A stretch of 64,000 nt of DNA, taken from positions 1-64,000 of the forward strand of contig JADQBQ010000003.1 of the NCBI GenBank assembly GCA_016278505.1, in the 5' to 3' direction. Both the position numbers and the translations under genes were made by a program. The notes under the pieces were generated by a model, which searched no databases, was not told the DNA's origin, and saw only the letters and a list, made by a program, of their open reading frames with translations. The stretch is from Clostridiales bacterium. Lineage in GTDB: Bacteria; Bacillota; Desulfotomaculia; Desulfotomaculales; VENG01. Below, one piece after another: positions 8,648 to 17,449 of this stretch. Position 1 is the first letter of the stretch, and every line of letters begins with the position of its first letter.

Positions 8648-8722
8648 ATGAACAAGACATTGATAGACAGGATAAAAGCTTTGGTATTTTTCAACAGTGT
8701 AACCAGGGGGTGTGTTATATGA
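8648..8722 (+). CDS. 24-codon leader ORF overlapping the trpB start
   Basis: An ATG at 8648 follows AGGAGG with about 9-nt spacing and encodes 24 residues beginning [15 protein letters not shown]. Its TGA (8720-8722) overlaps the trpB ATG (8719-8721) as ATGA, so it could couple translation to trpB. It has no tryptophan codons, so it is not a classical trp leader peptide. It may instead be a remnant of an upstream trp gene. The ribosome site is the best evidence that it is translated. Confidence 0.45.
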   Translation: MNKTLIDRIKALVFFNSVTRGCVI

Positions 8723-9903
8723 AAAAAGGAAGATTTGGCCATTACGGCGGGCAGTATATGCCGGAGACATTGATGATGGCCGTTCAGGAACTTGAAGAGG
8801 CATACGGGTTTTACAAAAATGACCCTGATTTTATTAATGAGCTGGATGGTTTACTGAAAAACTACGCTGGCAGGCCATCACTGCTGTATTATGCGGAGAA
8901 GGTGACACGGGAGCTTGGTGGCGCAAAGGTATACCTCAAACGGGAGGACCTTAACCATACCGGCTCCCATAAAATCAACAATGTCCTAGGCCAGGTGCTC
9001 CTGGCTAAACGCATGGGAAAAACCCGTGTGATCGCCGAAACGGGCGCCGGACAGCACGGAGTTGCCACTGCTACGGCTGCTGCATTGATGGATATGGAAT
9101 GCGAAATCTTTATGGGCAAGGAAGACACCGAACGTCAGGCGTTAAATGTATTTCGCATGGAGCTTTTGGGTGCCAAAGTCCATACGGTCACCAGCGGAAC
9201 TATGACGTTAAAAGACGCTGTCAACGGAACCATGCGCGAGTGGACAGCACGTATGGATGATACGCTGTATGTCCTGGGTTCGGTCATGGGACCGCACCCC
9301 TTCCCGGCCATTGTACGGGATTTCCAGAAGGTCATAGGTAAAGAGATAAAAGAACAACTCATGGTGGCCGAAGGAAAACTTCCCGATGTAGTCGTCGCCT
9401 GTGTCGGAGGCGGTAGCAACGCCATGGGAGCCTTCTATGAGTTTATTCAAGATCCGTCAGTAAAACTTATCGGCTGTGAGGCTGCCGGGCTTGGCGTAGA
9501 CAATCCAAAGAATGCGGCAACGATTGCTAATGGTACAGTCGGCGTGTTTCATGGCATGAAATCCTATTTCTGCCAGGACGAATACGGTCAGATCGCACCG
9601 GTTTACTCAATCTCGGCAGGACTTGATTACCCGGGAATCGGACCGGAACACGCAAATCTCTCTGACACAGACCGGGCACAGTACGTACCAATTACGGACG
9701 CTGAAGCCGTAGATGCCTTCGAATATCTTTCCCGCACCGAGGGAATCATTCCCGCCGTTGAAAGTGCACACGCCGTTGCCTTCGCTAAGAAACTGGCGCC
9801 CACGATGGCTAAGGACCAAATCATCGTCGTCAACCTCTCGGGCCGAGGAGACAAAGATGTAGCGGCAATCGCCAGATACAAGGGGGTATCAATTCATGAG
9901 TAG
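8719..9903 (+). CDS. trpB: Tryptophan synthase beta chain
   Basis: TrpB condenses indole with L-serine to tryptophan using PLP. The PLP lysine is in [14 protein letters not shown]; the phosphate-binding loop is [10 protein letters not shown]. Other family blocks present are [18 protein letters not shown] and [11 protein letters not shown]. The ATG at 8719 is preferred (AGGGGG 8 nt upstream); a GTG at 8710 adds three residues. At 394 residues the length is normal for the canonical TrpB1. It is the first major gene of the operon, which is unusual because trpE or trpG normally lead. It overlaps trpA by 8 nt, as expected for partners of one alpha2-beta2 complex. Confidence 0.97.
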   Translation: MKKGRFGHYGGQYMPETLMMAVQELEEAYGFYKNDPDFINELDGLLKNYAGRPSLLYYAEKVTRELGGAKVYLKREDLNHTGSHKINNVLGQVLLAKRMGKTRVIAETGAGQHGVATATAAALMDMECEIFMGKEDTERQALNVFRMELLGAKVHTVTSGTMTLKDAVNGTMREWTARMDDTLYVLGSVMGPHPFPAIVRDFQKVIGKEIKEQLMVAEGKLPDVVVACVGGGSNAMGAFYEFIQDPSVKLIGCEAAGLGVDNPKNAATIANGTVGVFHGMKSYFCQDEYGQIAPVYSISAGLDYPGIGPEHANLSDTDRAQYVPITDAEAVDAFEYLSRTEGIIPAVESAHAVAFAKKLAPTMAKDQIIVVNLSGRGDKDVAAIARYKGVSIHE

Positions 9904-10678
9904 AATCACTAACGCCTTTGCAAATCGTAAAGCATTCATTCCCTTCATCACGGGCGGCGATCCCGATATAGAAACCACGGAGAAACTGGTCCCTGCTATG
10001 GTGGAAGCGGGCGCTGATCTGATTGAAATCGGTATACCGTTTTCTGATCCGGTTGCAGAAGGCATCGTTATTCAGGAGGCAGACGAACGTGCGTTGAAGG
10101 GCGGCTGCACCACTGATAAACTTTTTGATATGGTCCTGCGAATCCGGCAAAAAACGGATGTGCCGCTGCTGTTTATGACTTATCTTAATCCAATTTTCAC
10201 TTACGGGAAAGAAAAGTTTTTAAGCCGGTGTGCCGAATGCGGCATCGATGGCATCATCGTCCCTGATATGCCGTTTGAGGAAAAAGACGAATTGGCAAAT
10301 GTTTGTGAACTCCACGAAATTGATCTAATTTCTATGATAGCCCCCACCTCGAAAGAACGGATTACCTTGATCGCCAAAGAAGCCAGAGGGTTTATTTATT
10401 GCGTATCTTCCCTTGGCGTGACCGGCGTACGCAGCGAGATTAAAACGGATATTGGCAAAATGGTGCAAAAGGTTCGGGAAGTTACCGGTGTTCCATGTGC
10501 CACCGGCTTCGGCATTTCTACACCTGAACAGGCTGGTAGTATGGCCAGGCTGGCCGATGGCGTCATTGTCGGAAGTGCAATTGTAAAGTTAGTGGCAGAA
10601 TTCGGCAAAGACAGTGTTGAACCCGTCTCAGAATATGTGCGCAGTATAAAAAAAGGCATTGAAGATGCCCTTAAATAA
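9896..10678 (+). CDS. trpA: Tryptophan synthase alpha chain
   Basis: TrpA cleaves indole-3-glycerol phosphate to indole and glyceraldehyde 3-phosphate and channels indole to TrpB. The TIM barrel carries [11 protein letters not shown], then the catalytic-Glu segment [16 protein letters not shown], and the catalytic Asp in [14 protein letters not shown]. The phosphate site is GFGISTPEQ and [11 protein letters not shown]. At 260 residues it is full length. The start ATG lies inside the trpB 3' end, so the two are translationally coupled. Confidence 0.96.
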   Translation: MSRITNAFANRKAFIPFITGGDPDIETTEKLVPAMVEAGADLIEIGIPFSDPVAEGIVIQEADERALKGGCTTDKLFDMVLRIRQKTDVPLLFMTYLNPIFTYGKEKFLSRCAECGIDGIIVPDMPFEEKDELANVCELHEIDLISMIAPTSKERITLIAKEARGFIYCVSSLGVTGVRSEIKTDIGKMVQKVREVTGVPCATGFGISTPEQAGSMARLADGVIVGSAIVKLVAEFGKDSVEPVSEYVRSIKKGIEDALK

Positions 10679-10717
10679 ATCACGAACAAACGGAAACCTT
10701 TTTAGGAGGACACAATT

Positions 10718-11746
10718 ATGTATAAGAATATTTTGAGTAAAACAACAAACAATCAAGAACTGACTGAACAGGAGATTTTTCAACTCATTAAAGCCATAAA
10801 CAATGAGGAAGTCAGCGACGTCCAGATTGCCGGTTTTCAGGTCGCACTTCTGATGAAAGGCGCTTCTCTGCAGGAAATAGCCTTCATCGCCAAAGCGATG
10901 CGTGAAAACTGTGTACCCCTGAAGCCTAATGTGGAAGCAGATCTTATGGATACCTGCGGGACTGGCGGGGGCTTGAGTACTTTCAATATTTCCACCGCAA
11001 CAGCCATTGTTGCTGCGGCAGCAGGTATTCCCATTGCGAAGCACGGCAGCCGTTCCATTTCAAGCCTGTCCGGCAGCGCAGATGTACTGGAGGCACTGGG
11101 TGTCAACATCAACCTCACGCCTGCACAGGCTGAAAAGTTGATTGAGGAAATCGGCATTGCTTTCATCTACGCACCTTTGTTCCATCCGGTAATGTGTAAA
11201 GTTCTGCCCGCGGAATCGGATCTCGGTATTAAAACCATCTTTTATACCATCATTGGTCCATTAATTAACCCCGCTTTTGCACCCAGGCATGTCCTAGGCG
11301 TTTACAAGCCCGAGCTTATCGATACCGTGTCTTATGTAGCTAGAGAGCTCGGATATACCAACGCCATGTTTGTACACGGCCTGGATGGTCTGGATGAGAT
11401 CTCCCTGCTTGGCAAAACCAGAATTAATGAGCTAAAAGATGGTGAGAGCACAACCTATGAGATTCAGCCCGAAGACTTTGGTATGGAGCGCTGCACCCTT
11501 GAAGAGATTAAAACAGGCACTCCCGAAGAAAACGCAAAAACAATCCTTGGTGTCTTCTCAGGCGCAATAACCGGCCCCAGACGCAATGCGATTATACTCA
11601 ATGCTGCCGGTGCATTGATAGTCGGCGGCAAAGCAGCCAGCTTTGAGGAAGGCATAGTCCTCGCCAACAAGCTGATAGACAATGGTGCTGCGGCAGAGAA
11701 ACTCAATCAGCTGCGTGAAATGTCCAACTCATTTGGAGAAAAATAG
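10718..11746 (+). CDS. trpD: Anthranilate phosphoribosyltransferase
   Basis: TrpD transfers phosphoribose from PRPP to anthranilate. The PRPP-binding loop DTCGTGGGLSTFNIST and the KHGSRSISSLSGSADVLEALG block are intact, as are the metal-binding region DGLDEIS and the FAPRHVLGVY segment. It has 342 residues and an AGGAGG ribosome site 8 nt before ATG 10718. A 39-nt gap separates it from trpA, and its stop shares one base with the trpC start. It needs anthranilate from TrpE/TrpG, which are not encoded in the window. Confidence 0.96.
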   Translation: MYKNILSKTTNNQELTEQEIFQLIKAINNEEVSDVQIAGFQVALLMKGASLQEIAFIAKAMRENCVPLKPNVEADLMDTCGTGGGLSTFNISTATAIVAAAAGIPIAKHGSRSISSLSGSADVLEALGVNINLTPAQAEKLIEEIGIAFIYAPLFHPVMCKVLPAESDLGIKTIFYTIIGPLINPAFAPRHVLGVYKPELIDTVSYVARELGYTNAMFVHGLDGLDEISLLGKTRINELKDGESTTYEIQPEDFGMERCTLEEIKTGTPEENAKTILGVFSGAITGPRRNAIILNAAGALIVGGKAASFEEGIVLANKLIDNGAAAEKLNQLREMSNSFGEK

Positions 11747-12453
11747 TGCATACGAAAATTTCCGCTTCGATTAGAGCAAGAAAACTGGCGGGGTATATTC
11801 CCGTCATCCCCGATATAAAGTGCTCTTCCCCCAAAGAGGGCGATCTCCTTCGAGGAAGAGATCCGGTGGAAATGGCTAAGCTGCTGGCTGAAGCAGGTGC
11901 GCCCGCACTGTCGGTTGTAACAGAATCAAAGAACTTTGGCGGCTCCATAGAACTCCTGGAGCGGATTGCGACGTTAACAAAGCTTCCTACACTCCGTAAG
12001 GATTTTATTACGTGCGTTGATGATTTGAAGATTACAAAGGCTTGTGGCGCAGAGGCAATACTACTTATTTGCGCCATGCAACCGTTTTCATTGCTGATGG
12101 AGCTGTATGAAGAAGCGTTGAAAATCGGACTGGAGCCATTGGTTGAGGCTCATACGAAAGAAGAATTAATCCTGACCGGGAAAATTGGTGCTAAACTTGT
12201 GGGTATTAATAATCGTAATATCCTTGAACTGGAAAGAGATGATGGAACTGTTTCTGCTACAGAACTACTGGCCAAATATAAGCCCAATGATGCAATACTA
12301 ATCAGTGAAAGTTCCATTCAAACCCCTGCCCAAGCCCAGGCAGCAGTTAGGACGGGTGCCGATGCGGTACTTGTCGGAACAGCAATCTGGCAGGCAGAAA
12401 ACATGCGTGAGTGCTATCTGGATCTCAGCAGAGGAATGGGAGATCACATTTAA
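11746..12453 (+). CDS. trpC: Indole-3-glycerol phosphate synthase, short divergent form
   Basis: The enzyme closes the indole ring from CdRP. It starts at GTG 11746, overlapping the trpD stop by one base. Recognisable blocks are VIPDIKCSSPKEGDL (catalytic Lys), LPTLRKDFI, LVGINNRNI and ISESSIQTPAQA. At 235 residues it is shorter than the usual 250-270 and lacks much of the N-terminal helix region. Some positions are unusual: VTESKNFGGS in place of the common LTE-x-x-F-F-x-GS. Operon position leaves little doubt about its role. Confidence 0.9.
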   Translation: MHTKISASIRARKLAGYIPVIPDIKCSSPKEGDLLRGRDPVEMAKLLAEAGAPALSVVTESKNFGGSIELLERIATLTKLPTLRKDFITCVDDLKITKACGAEAILLICAMQPFSLLMELYEEALKIGLEPLVEAHTKEELILTGKIGAKLVGINNRNILELERDDGTVSATELLAKYKPNDAILISESSIQTPAQAQAAVRTGADAVLVGTAIWQAENMRECYLDLSRGMGDHI

Positions 12454-13160
12454 TGAGCAGCATCAAAGTGAAAATATGCGGCTTGAAACGCGAAAAAGAT
12501 GTACAATTGTGCATGAAGCTGGGAGTGGATATTCTCGGCTTTGTAACGGAATACCCCATGCCAGTTCCCTGGAACTTAAGTCGCACCGAGGCGTTACCGT
12601 TATTGAACATAGTCCAATCTCCGCACGGAAGCTGCATTGTTACCGGCGGTGCTCCCGAGAAAGTAATTGAACTGGCAGCCGACCTGCGTCCATCCATGGT
12701 GCAGCTTCATTACAAAGAAACGCTTGAGGAAACCATAATTATTTCAGAGGCACTTCAGAAACTGAATATTGATGTTATTAAAACAGTTCCTCCTGTAATG
12801 GAAGATCGCATTTCACAATTTGGAACTGCGGATATTGAAACGATCATAGAGGAACTATGCAGGACCGGTGTTTACGGATTGCTTGCAGATTCACGTGTGC
12901 CATCAAATGCATCCGCAAATGGTACCAAACTGGATCTTAAGTTCTGCTCGCAGATAATGAATCTTTCTTCAAAGCCTGTTGTTATTGCAGGTGGAATAAA
13001 TGCCGATAATGTTTGCAATATTTTAATGCAGACGGGTGCGGACTTCATCGATGTCATGACGGGCGTAGAGAACAGCCCGGGAGAAAAGGATGCTGAATCA
13101 TTGTCGCGTCTGTTAGCATCTATTCAACCGCTCAAGAATCAAAGACCCCATCATTTTTAG
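12453..13160 (+). CDS. trpF: Phosphoribosylanthranilate isomerase
   Basis: TrpF isomerises phosphoribosylanthranilate to CdRP. The ATG at 12453 overlaps the trpC stop (TAATG). The catalytic Cys is in VKICGLKRE and the catalytic Asp in LLADSR; VIAGGINADNV forms the phosphate site. It is a divergent 235-residue version with an inserted region after the first beta-strand (FVTEYPMPVPWNLS). It is the last gene of trpBADCF. Only a short spacer with no clear terminator follows before the convergent MFS gene. Confidence 0.92.
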   Translation: MSSIKVKICGLKREKDVQLCMKLGVDILGFVTEYPMPVPWNLSRTEALPLLNIVQSPHGSCIVTGGAPEKVIELAADLRPSMVQLHYKETLEETIIISEALQKLNIDVIKTVPPVMEDRISQFGTADIETIIEELCRTGVYGLLADSRVPSNASANGTKLDLKFCSQIMNLSSKPVVIAGGINADNVCNILMQTGADFIDVMTGVENSPGEKDAESLSRLLASIQPLKNQRPHHF

Positions 13161-13307
13161 GGGGGCGTGCTATTAATAGTTTGCTCTGCGACACTAGATA
13201 AAGAATCCTGGGACTTCGCGTTATTTATATTAGTCCAGCACTGATTCCTGCAATTGTATTGCTCCTAGCGGCTTCTGGACTGGAGATGCCATCCGATAGG
13301 TTATTAG

Positions 13308-14456
13308 TCATCGCGTTGTCCTTCGGAATTTAATAGTTATGAAGATGAATAGCAGGATGGCAACAGTCAATGTCAGATAGGCGGAGAGCGTGTAGATTAA
13401 CTGAGTTGTAGCCTGGCCCACTAATCCGGCGGCAGAATCCAGGAGAATCGGTGACATGAACTGGCCGAAATACATAAAGGTTTGCGTAATCGCCATCGCT
13501 GTCATCATCTGTCTTTTTTCAGCGACATTAGAAATTTTATTATAGATAGTGGGAATGAGCGTGCCGGCACCGAGTCCCAGGGTAAACACACCCATAGATA
13601 CGGTAACGGCATGGGATGTGAAGGCAATGAGCGAAAATCCGGCTCCTACCAGCAAAATTTGTACCGGGACGAGATAATAGCCTAACAGGTGTTTGAATTT
13701 TGCAAGCATCATCCCCCCGGACATTCCCCCTAAACTGGACAAGGCAATAATAAATCCGGAAATAGTGGTATTTGCGATATCGTTTTCCTGAAGATAGATT
13801 GACATGTTTGTCGGTATTGTGTAGAAAAAGATAAAAACTGTAAACATCCCGAGAGCTAACCCGTAAATCTGTTTGGGTAATTTGGTGCGTTCAGCCCGCT
13901 GCTTTTTACCTGGTGCAGGCTGTTTCGGTAAGTATAACCAGACAAGGATGAGAACGAGCAGAGCCAGTCCGTATACACCAAATGCGTAACGCCAGCTTAT
14001 GGCTGCTAGAATTCCGGCAGTTATTATCGAAATCATTCCACCGAGTTGATTGGACGCGGACAATTTTCCCATCATATCCGTCCGCTCATCCCCATCGTAA
14101 AAATCAGGTACGAGACTCGTAGAAATAGGCATAATTAATCCAACAGCTATTCCAAGTAGTGTGCGGGTGGCGAGAAGGAACCAGATATCAGTTGCCAGTG
14201 CACCACCAGCACCACCGATAAGGTAAAGCAGCAAACCAACTGTCAGAACGGATTTTTTTGAATACCGGGTTGTCAGCCAGCTGGAAACAAATGTAAACGG
14301 AATAACCCAGAGGGCGTGCAGCGTATTGATCAGTTTAACGAGCGTCTGGCTTGCATCGGGAAATGCAGAGGATATTCCTCCCAGCGCTGGGGCGATAGTG
14401 GCACCAGCCATCACGGTAATTAAAGAGATAGATAATATTGATAGTTTTTTTGACAT
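13308..14456 (-). CDS. MFS transporter (drug/metabolite efflux type), 12 TM
   Basis: A 382-aa membrane protein with alternating hydrophobic segments throughout. The cytoplasmic loop motif RYSKKSVLTVGLLLYLIGGA marks a DHA1-type major facilitator. It is read on the reverse strand from ATG 14456 with AAGGAG upstream. The C-terminus is convergent with trpF. A perfect 19-bp inverted repeat (14485-14528) and a small hairpin holding the ribosome site (14461-14483) lie in its leader, so it is probably inducible. The substrate is unknown. No regulator is directly adjacent, but the operator core resembles that of the MATE-MarR operon at 18501. Confidence 0.85.
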   Translation of the reverse strand: MSKKLSILSISLITVMAGATIAPALGGISSAFPDASQTLVKLINTLHALWVIPFTFVSSWLTTRYSKKSVLTVGLLLYLIGGAGGALATDIWFLLATRTLLGIAVGLIMPISTSLVPDFYDGDERTDMMGKLSASNQLGGMISIITAGILAAISWRYAFGVYGLALLVLILVWLYLPKQPAPGKKQRAERTKLPKQIYGLALGMFTVFIFFYTIPTNMSIYLQENDIANTTISGFIIALSSLGGMSGGMMLAKFKHLLGYYLVPVQILLVGAGFSLIAFTSHAVTVSMGVFTLGLGAGTLIPTIYNKISNVAEKRQMMTAMAITQTFMYFGQFMSPILLDSAAGLVGQATTQLIYTLSAYLTLTVAILLFIFITIKFRRTTR

Positions 14457-14460
14457 AGTA

Positions 14461-14483
14461 GAAGACTCCTTTTAGTAGTCTTC
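14461..14483 (-). promoter_or_regulatory. Hairpin enclosing the MFS ribosome-binding site
   Basis: GAAGACT (14461-14467) and AGTCTTC (14477-14483) form a 7-bp stem. The loop contains the AAGGAG of the MFS gene in the reverse orientation, so the stem could limit ribosome access. Confidence 0.4.
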
Positions 14484-14484
14484 A

Positions 14485-14528
14485 TTTTACCAATGATTAG
14501 TTGTAGGTGCAACTAATCATTGGTAAAA
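14485..14528. promoter_or_regulatory. 19-bp perfect inverted repeat, MarR-type operator
   Basis: The left arm TTTTACCAATGATTAGTTG (14485-14503) is the exact reverse complement of the right arm (14510-14528), with a 6-nt centre TAGGTG. The core ATTAGTTG-N6-CAACTAAT resembles MarR-family operators. It lies between the MFS start and the divergent rsgA promoter. It could also fold in the MFS leader RNA. Confidence 0.7.
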
Positions 14529-14547
14529 GCTATAGTAAATTCCCATG

Positions 14548-14576
14548 TTACTTAAAAACGGTAAATTGCGTATAAT
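14548..14576 (+). promoter_or_regulatory. Sigma-A-like promoter toward rsgA
   Basis: TTACTT (14548-14553) and a perfect TATAAT (14571-14576) are separated by 17 nt, giving a start near 14583. The rest of the 334-bp gap 14457-14790 holds the operator above and a 19-codon ORF at 14679. Confidence 0.6.
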
Positions 14577-14678
14577 AAACATATTAACCGGTGAGCCATT
14601 GGAGATTACGGAAGTAAAGCATTCTGGAAATTGCCGGAGAAATTCCAAAGGCTTAAATTAAATGAAAGGAGACTGTTT

Positions 14679-14738
14679 ATGTATAACCGTATAATAGCTG
14701 AGCTTGTAACAAGTGGGGAGGGATGTGCAAAACAGTAA
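14679..14738 (+). CDS. 19-codon small ORF upstream of rsgA
   Basis: ATG 14679 follows AAAGGAG with good spacing and encodes MYNRIIAELVTSGEGCAKQ before TAA. It may be a leader peptide or the stub of a lost gene. Nothing but the ribosome site supports translation. Confidence 0.25.
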   Translation: MYNRIIAELVTSGEGCAKQ

Positions 14739-14790
14739 ATGCATAATACCTCCCCAAGGCTGATATTAAAAACTTTGAGGAGGCAATAAA

Positions 14791-15876
14791 TTGAATAAAA
14801 TAGATATGTATAGTGTAGGGCTTACTGAAAGATTTATTGAGGAAGCCAAGATATATGAAGGTCTTAACACAGGCCGTATTTCATCTCAATATAAAGACCT
14901 GTACAAGGTTATCACCGCGGCAGGTGAACTCACAGCAGAGATTTCTGGAAAATTTCGCTACCATGCGAGGGCAATGTCCGAATACCCTGCTGTAGGTGAT
15001 TTTGTTATGCTGGACCGAACAGATAACTACACCGGTAACGGAGTTATTCATCATGTACTGAAACGAAAAAGTGCTTTTGCAAGAAAAGTGGCCGGCACCA
15101 CAAATGATATGCAAATTGTTGCTGCCAACATAAATATGGTTTTTATCTGCATGTCGCTCAATAATGATTTTAATCTTCGCCGGTTGGAGCGTTACCTTTC
15201 TATTGCCTGGGACAGCGGGGCAACGCCTGTTGTTGTGCTCACCAAATCGGATTTATGTGATGACATTGAAGCCAGGCTTAATGATATAGCCCCTTTAACG
15301 TTTGGTGTAGATATACTTGTTACCACAAGTATATCCGGTGATGGATACTTATCGTTGAAAAGGTATATTTCAAGTGGCCGGACAGTAGCGTTTATAGGCT
15401 CGTCGGGAGTTGGTAAGTCCACTTTAATTAACAGGCTTCTCGGTAAAAATACATTTACTACCAATGCGATAAGAAATGACGATAAGGGCAGGCATACAAC
15501 CTCAAGACGTGAGTTGGTTGTGCTGCCGGAAGGCGGTGCTGTTATTGACACTCCCGGGATGCGAGAGATTGGAATTATAAGTGCTGATTTAACAAAATCC
15601 TTTGCTGATATTGATGAGCTTGCATCCAAATGCAAATTCCGCGATTGCACCCATGGGAGTGAGCCCAACTGCACAGTGCAAAAGGCAATAAACGACGACA
15701 TCTTACCGGCGGAAAGGCTTGAAAGTTATAACAAGCTAAAAAAGGAAGCGAAGTATGACGGCTTGAGTTCAAAGCTGATTGAAAGAGAAAAGATCAATGA
15801 AATGTTCAGTGGCGTGGGCGGCATGAAAAACGCGAGAAAGTTTATAAAGGAAAAGAACAGGAAAAAAAGCAGGTAG
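14791..15876 (+). CDS. rsgA: Ribosome small-subunit-dependent GTPase A (RsgA/YjeQ/EngC family)
   Basis: A circularly permuted GTPase that assists late 30S maturation. The N-terminal OB-fold is residues about 40-105 (YPAVGDFVMLDRT). The G4 motif LTKSDLC comes before the P-loop GSSGVGKSTLINRLLG, as expected for the permuted order. The DTPGMREIG G3 motif follows. The C-terminal zinc-binding region is CKFRDCTHGSEPNCTVQKA. It starts at TTG 14791 behind GAGGAGG. Its 361 residues and its C-terminal basic tail (KEKNRKKSR) are typical of the subgroup found as an extra copy in many Firmicutes, so it may be a paralogue and not the main housekeeping copy. Confidence 0.9.
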   Translation: MNKIDMYSVGLTERFIEEAKIYEGLNTGRISSQYKDLYKVITAAGELTAEISGKFRYHARAMSEYPAVGDFVMLDRTDNYTGNGVIHHVLKRKSAFARKVAGTTNDMQIVAANINMVFICMSLNNDFNLRRLERYLSIAWDSGATPVVVLTKSDLCDDIEARLNDIAPLTFGVDILVTTSISGDGYLSLKRYISSGRTVAFIGSSGVGKSTLINRLLGKNTFTTNAIRNDDKGRHTTSRRELVVLPEGGAVIDTPGMREIGIISADLTKSFADIDELASKCKFRDCTHGSEPNCTVQKAINDDILPAERLESYNKLKKEAKYDGLSSKLIEREKINEMFSGVGGMKNARKFIKEKNRKKSR

Positions 15877-15887
15877 AATTTCAGGGG

Positions 15888-15923
15888 CGGGACATGAGAC
15901 AGGGTACATCTTCTCATGTCCCG
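15888..15923 (+). terminator. Strong hairpin after rsgA (possible terminator)
   Basis: CGGGACATGAG (15888-15898) pairs perfectly with CTCATGTCCCG (15913-15923). No T-run follows on the + strand, so it may be an RNA-end hairpin rather than a true intrinsic terminator. Confidence 0.45.
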
Positions 15924-16150
15924 TAATTGTAGATAATTTGTCATTCCATAATTTAACCTGCTGCCTATTAATTCGCATGTTAAAAAATGTTTTATACATG
16001 ACCGTGAATAAAAAGGTATTTTTTTTATACATGTCAAATACTATTTTATACCATCGTAAATACTATAGGCTACTATGTCCAAAAAAAGTTAACGTATTGG
16101 TATGATATTTCACCTTGGGTTGTTTATAAATTCTACACGGAGGTAACAAA

Positions 16151-17008
16151 ATGCAGGTTGGCAGACACATCCATGCCTTGAAATTTCCTTTCCAGATAAA
16201 TGTCAGTCCAAGTGTATCTTTGGACAGATTTGTGTATGCATATCTTATTTACGGTTCCCGGATTTGCCTCATCGATACAGGGGTGAGTTCCGCCGAAACG
16301 ATCATTTTTGACTATTTGCGTAATACGGGCAGAAGCCCGGAAGAAATTGATATGATTATATTAACGCACTCCCACCCGGACCATATTGGAGCGGTACAGT
16401 CCATAAAAGAATCTACCGGCTGTGTCATTGCAGCACATCCCCGGGAAAAAAATTGGATCGAAGATGTGGATCTGCAATGCAGAGAACGTCCCGTTCCGGG
16501 CTTTTACTCTCTCGTGGGAGGTTCTGTTAACATTGACTACCTGGTTGAGGAAGGGGATATTCTGGATTTAGGAGATGGCTTGAGCATAGAAGTGATCCAT
16601 ACGCCGGGCCACTCTGAAGGTTCCATCTCCCTGTGGCTTCCCGCAGATAGGGCACTATTCTCCGGTGATGCGGTACCGTTGCCGGGAGACATACCCATTT
16701 ACGATGATTATGAGTCATCTATTAGCTCAATTAATAAGTTAAAGGCCGTGGAAGGTATCCACAATCTCTTGTCAGCCTGGGATGTCCCCCGGGATGGTGA
16801 CTATGCATACAAACTGATGGGAGAGAGTATAAATTTCCTTAAACAGATTCACGAATTGGTTGGCGAAAATGCCACCGGGTATACCTCACAAACCGATATA
16901 ATGGATTTGTGTAGAAGGGTTGTACGTGCTTTGGGGTTGCCTGCAACAGCCGCGACGCCTATGCTGGCCAGGTCGCTTCAGGCCAACTTAAGGGCATTTG
17001 GGCGTTAG
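16151..17008 (+). CDS. MBL-fold metallo-hydrolase
   Basis: A 285-aa metallo-beta-lactamase-fold protein. The metal-binding motif THSHPDHIGA is intact. Further ligands are in VIHTPGHSEGS and the Asp of LFSGDAVPLPGD. It starts at ATG 16151 behind ACGGAGG. It is soluble, with no signal peptide, so it is probably a cytoplasmic thioester or ester hydrolase of the glyoxalase II type. The substrate is not predictable. It stands alone between hairpins. Confidence 0.85.
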   Translation: MQVGRHIHALKFPFQINVSPSVSLDRFVYAYLIYGSRICLIDTGVSSAETIIFDYLRNTGRSPEEIDMIILTHSHPDHIGAVQSIKESTGCVIAAHPREKNWIEDVDLQCRERPVPGFYSLVGGSVNIDYLVEEGDILDLGDGLSIEVIHTPGHSEGSISLWLPADRALFSGDAVPLPGDIPIYDDYESSISSINKLKAVEGIHNLLSAWDVPRDGDYAYKLMGESINFLKQIHELVGENATGYTSQTDIMDLCRRVVRALGLPATAATPMLARSLQANLRAFGR

Positions 17009-17095
17009 GAATTTATTTACAATGTTATCTTTGGGGTAAATGGTATCTAACACACGTTGTTTATTAGATTGTAGGTAAGAGGTCTCCGTTTCTAA

Positions 17096-17350
17096 ATGTG
17101 CCACACGGCAAAAATTAGCTGTGTGGCTTCAAATTTCTTACAAGAGGAAATAAGATTGGCGCAACAGGCGGGTGAACCAATGAAAACAAGCTTTACCCCT
17201 TCAACACTCGCCGAAGAAATTACACCGCTCCGTCTACGCATCAAGGAGAATTTAAGCCCGGCCGATATTGGTGAAAAGTACTTTCAGGGTCGTATGGATG
17301 GTTATTATGCCTGTGAACATGTGCATCTTGTGCGGGCAGTTATCGAGTAA
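17096..17350 (+). CDS. Hypothetical small protein, 84 aa or shorter
   Basis: I do not recognise it. The frame is open from ATG 17096; a second ATG at 17180 would give 56 residues beginning MKTSFTPSTLAEEITPLRLR. The sequence is mixed charge with a possible helix (PADIGEKYFQGRMDGYYACE). No membrane segment is evident. The ribosome site for either start is weak, so the start is unsure. Confidence 0.4.
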   Translation: MCHTAKISCVASNFLQEEIRLAQQAGEPMKTSFTPSTLAEEITPLRLRIKENLSPADIGEKYFQGRMDGYYACEHVHLVRAVIE

Positions 17351-17449
17351 TTATATTGTAGCAATTGAATAACCACCCACTTCCGTGGGAATAGAAATAA
17401 AATGAAAGCCAGTTATACTATAAAAAATAAATTATAAAGAGGGTACAAG

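Noticed and set aside
12305-12670. 121-aa ORF spanning the trpC/trpF junction
   Set aside because: Shadow of two clear trp genes in another frame.
13229-13333. Hydrophobic open frame (ISPALIPAIVLLLAASGLEM) after trpF
   Set aside because: Possible membrane-protein remnant, but too short, with no start, and it overlaps the MFS gene end.
14577-14660. Start-less frame (GEPLEITEVKHSGNC) upstream of rsgA
   Set aside because: No start, ribosome site or family likeness; left as unassigned leader.
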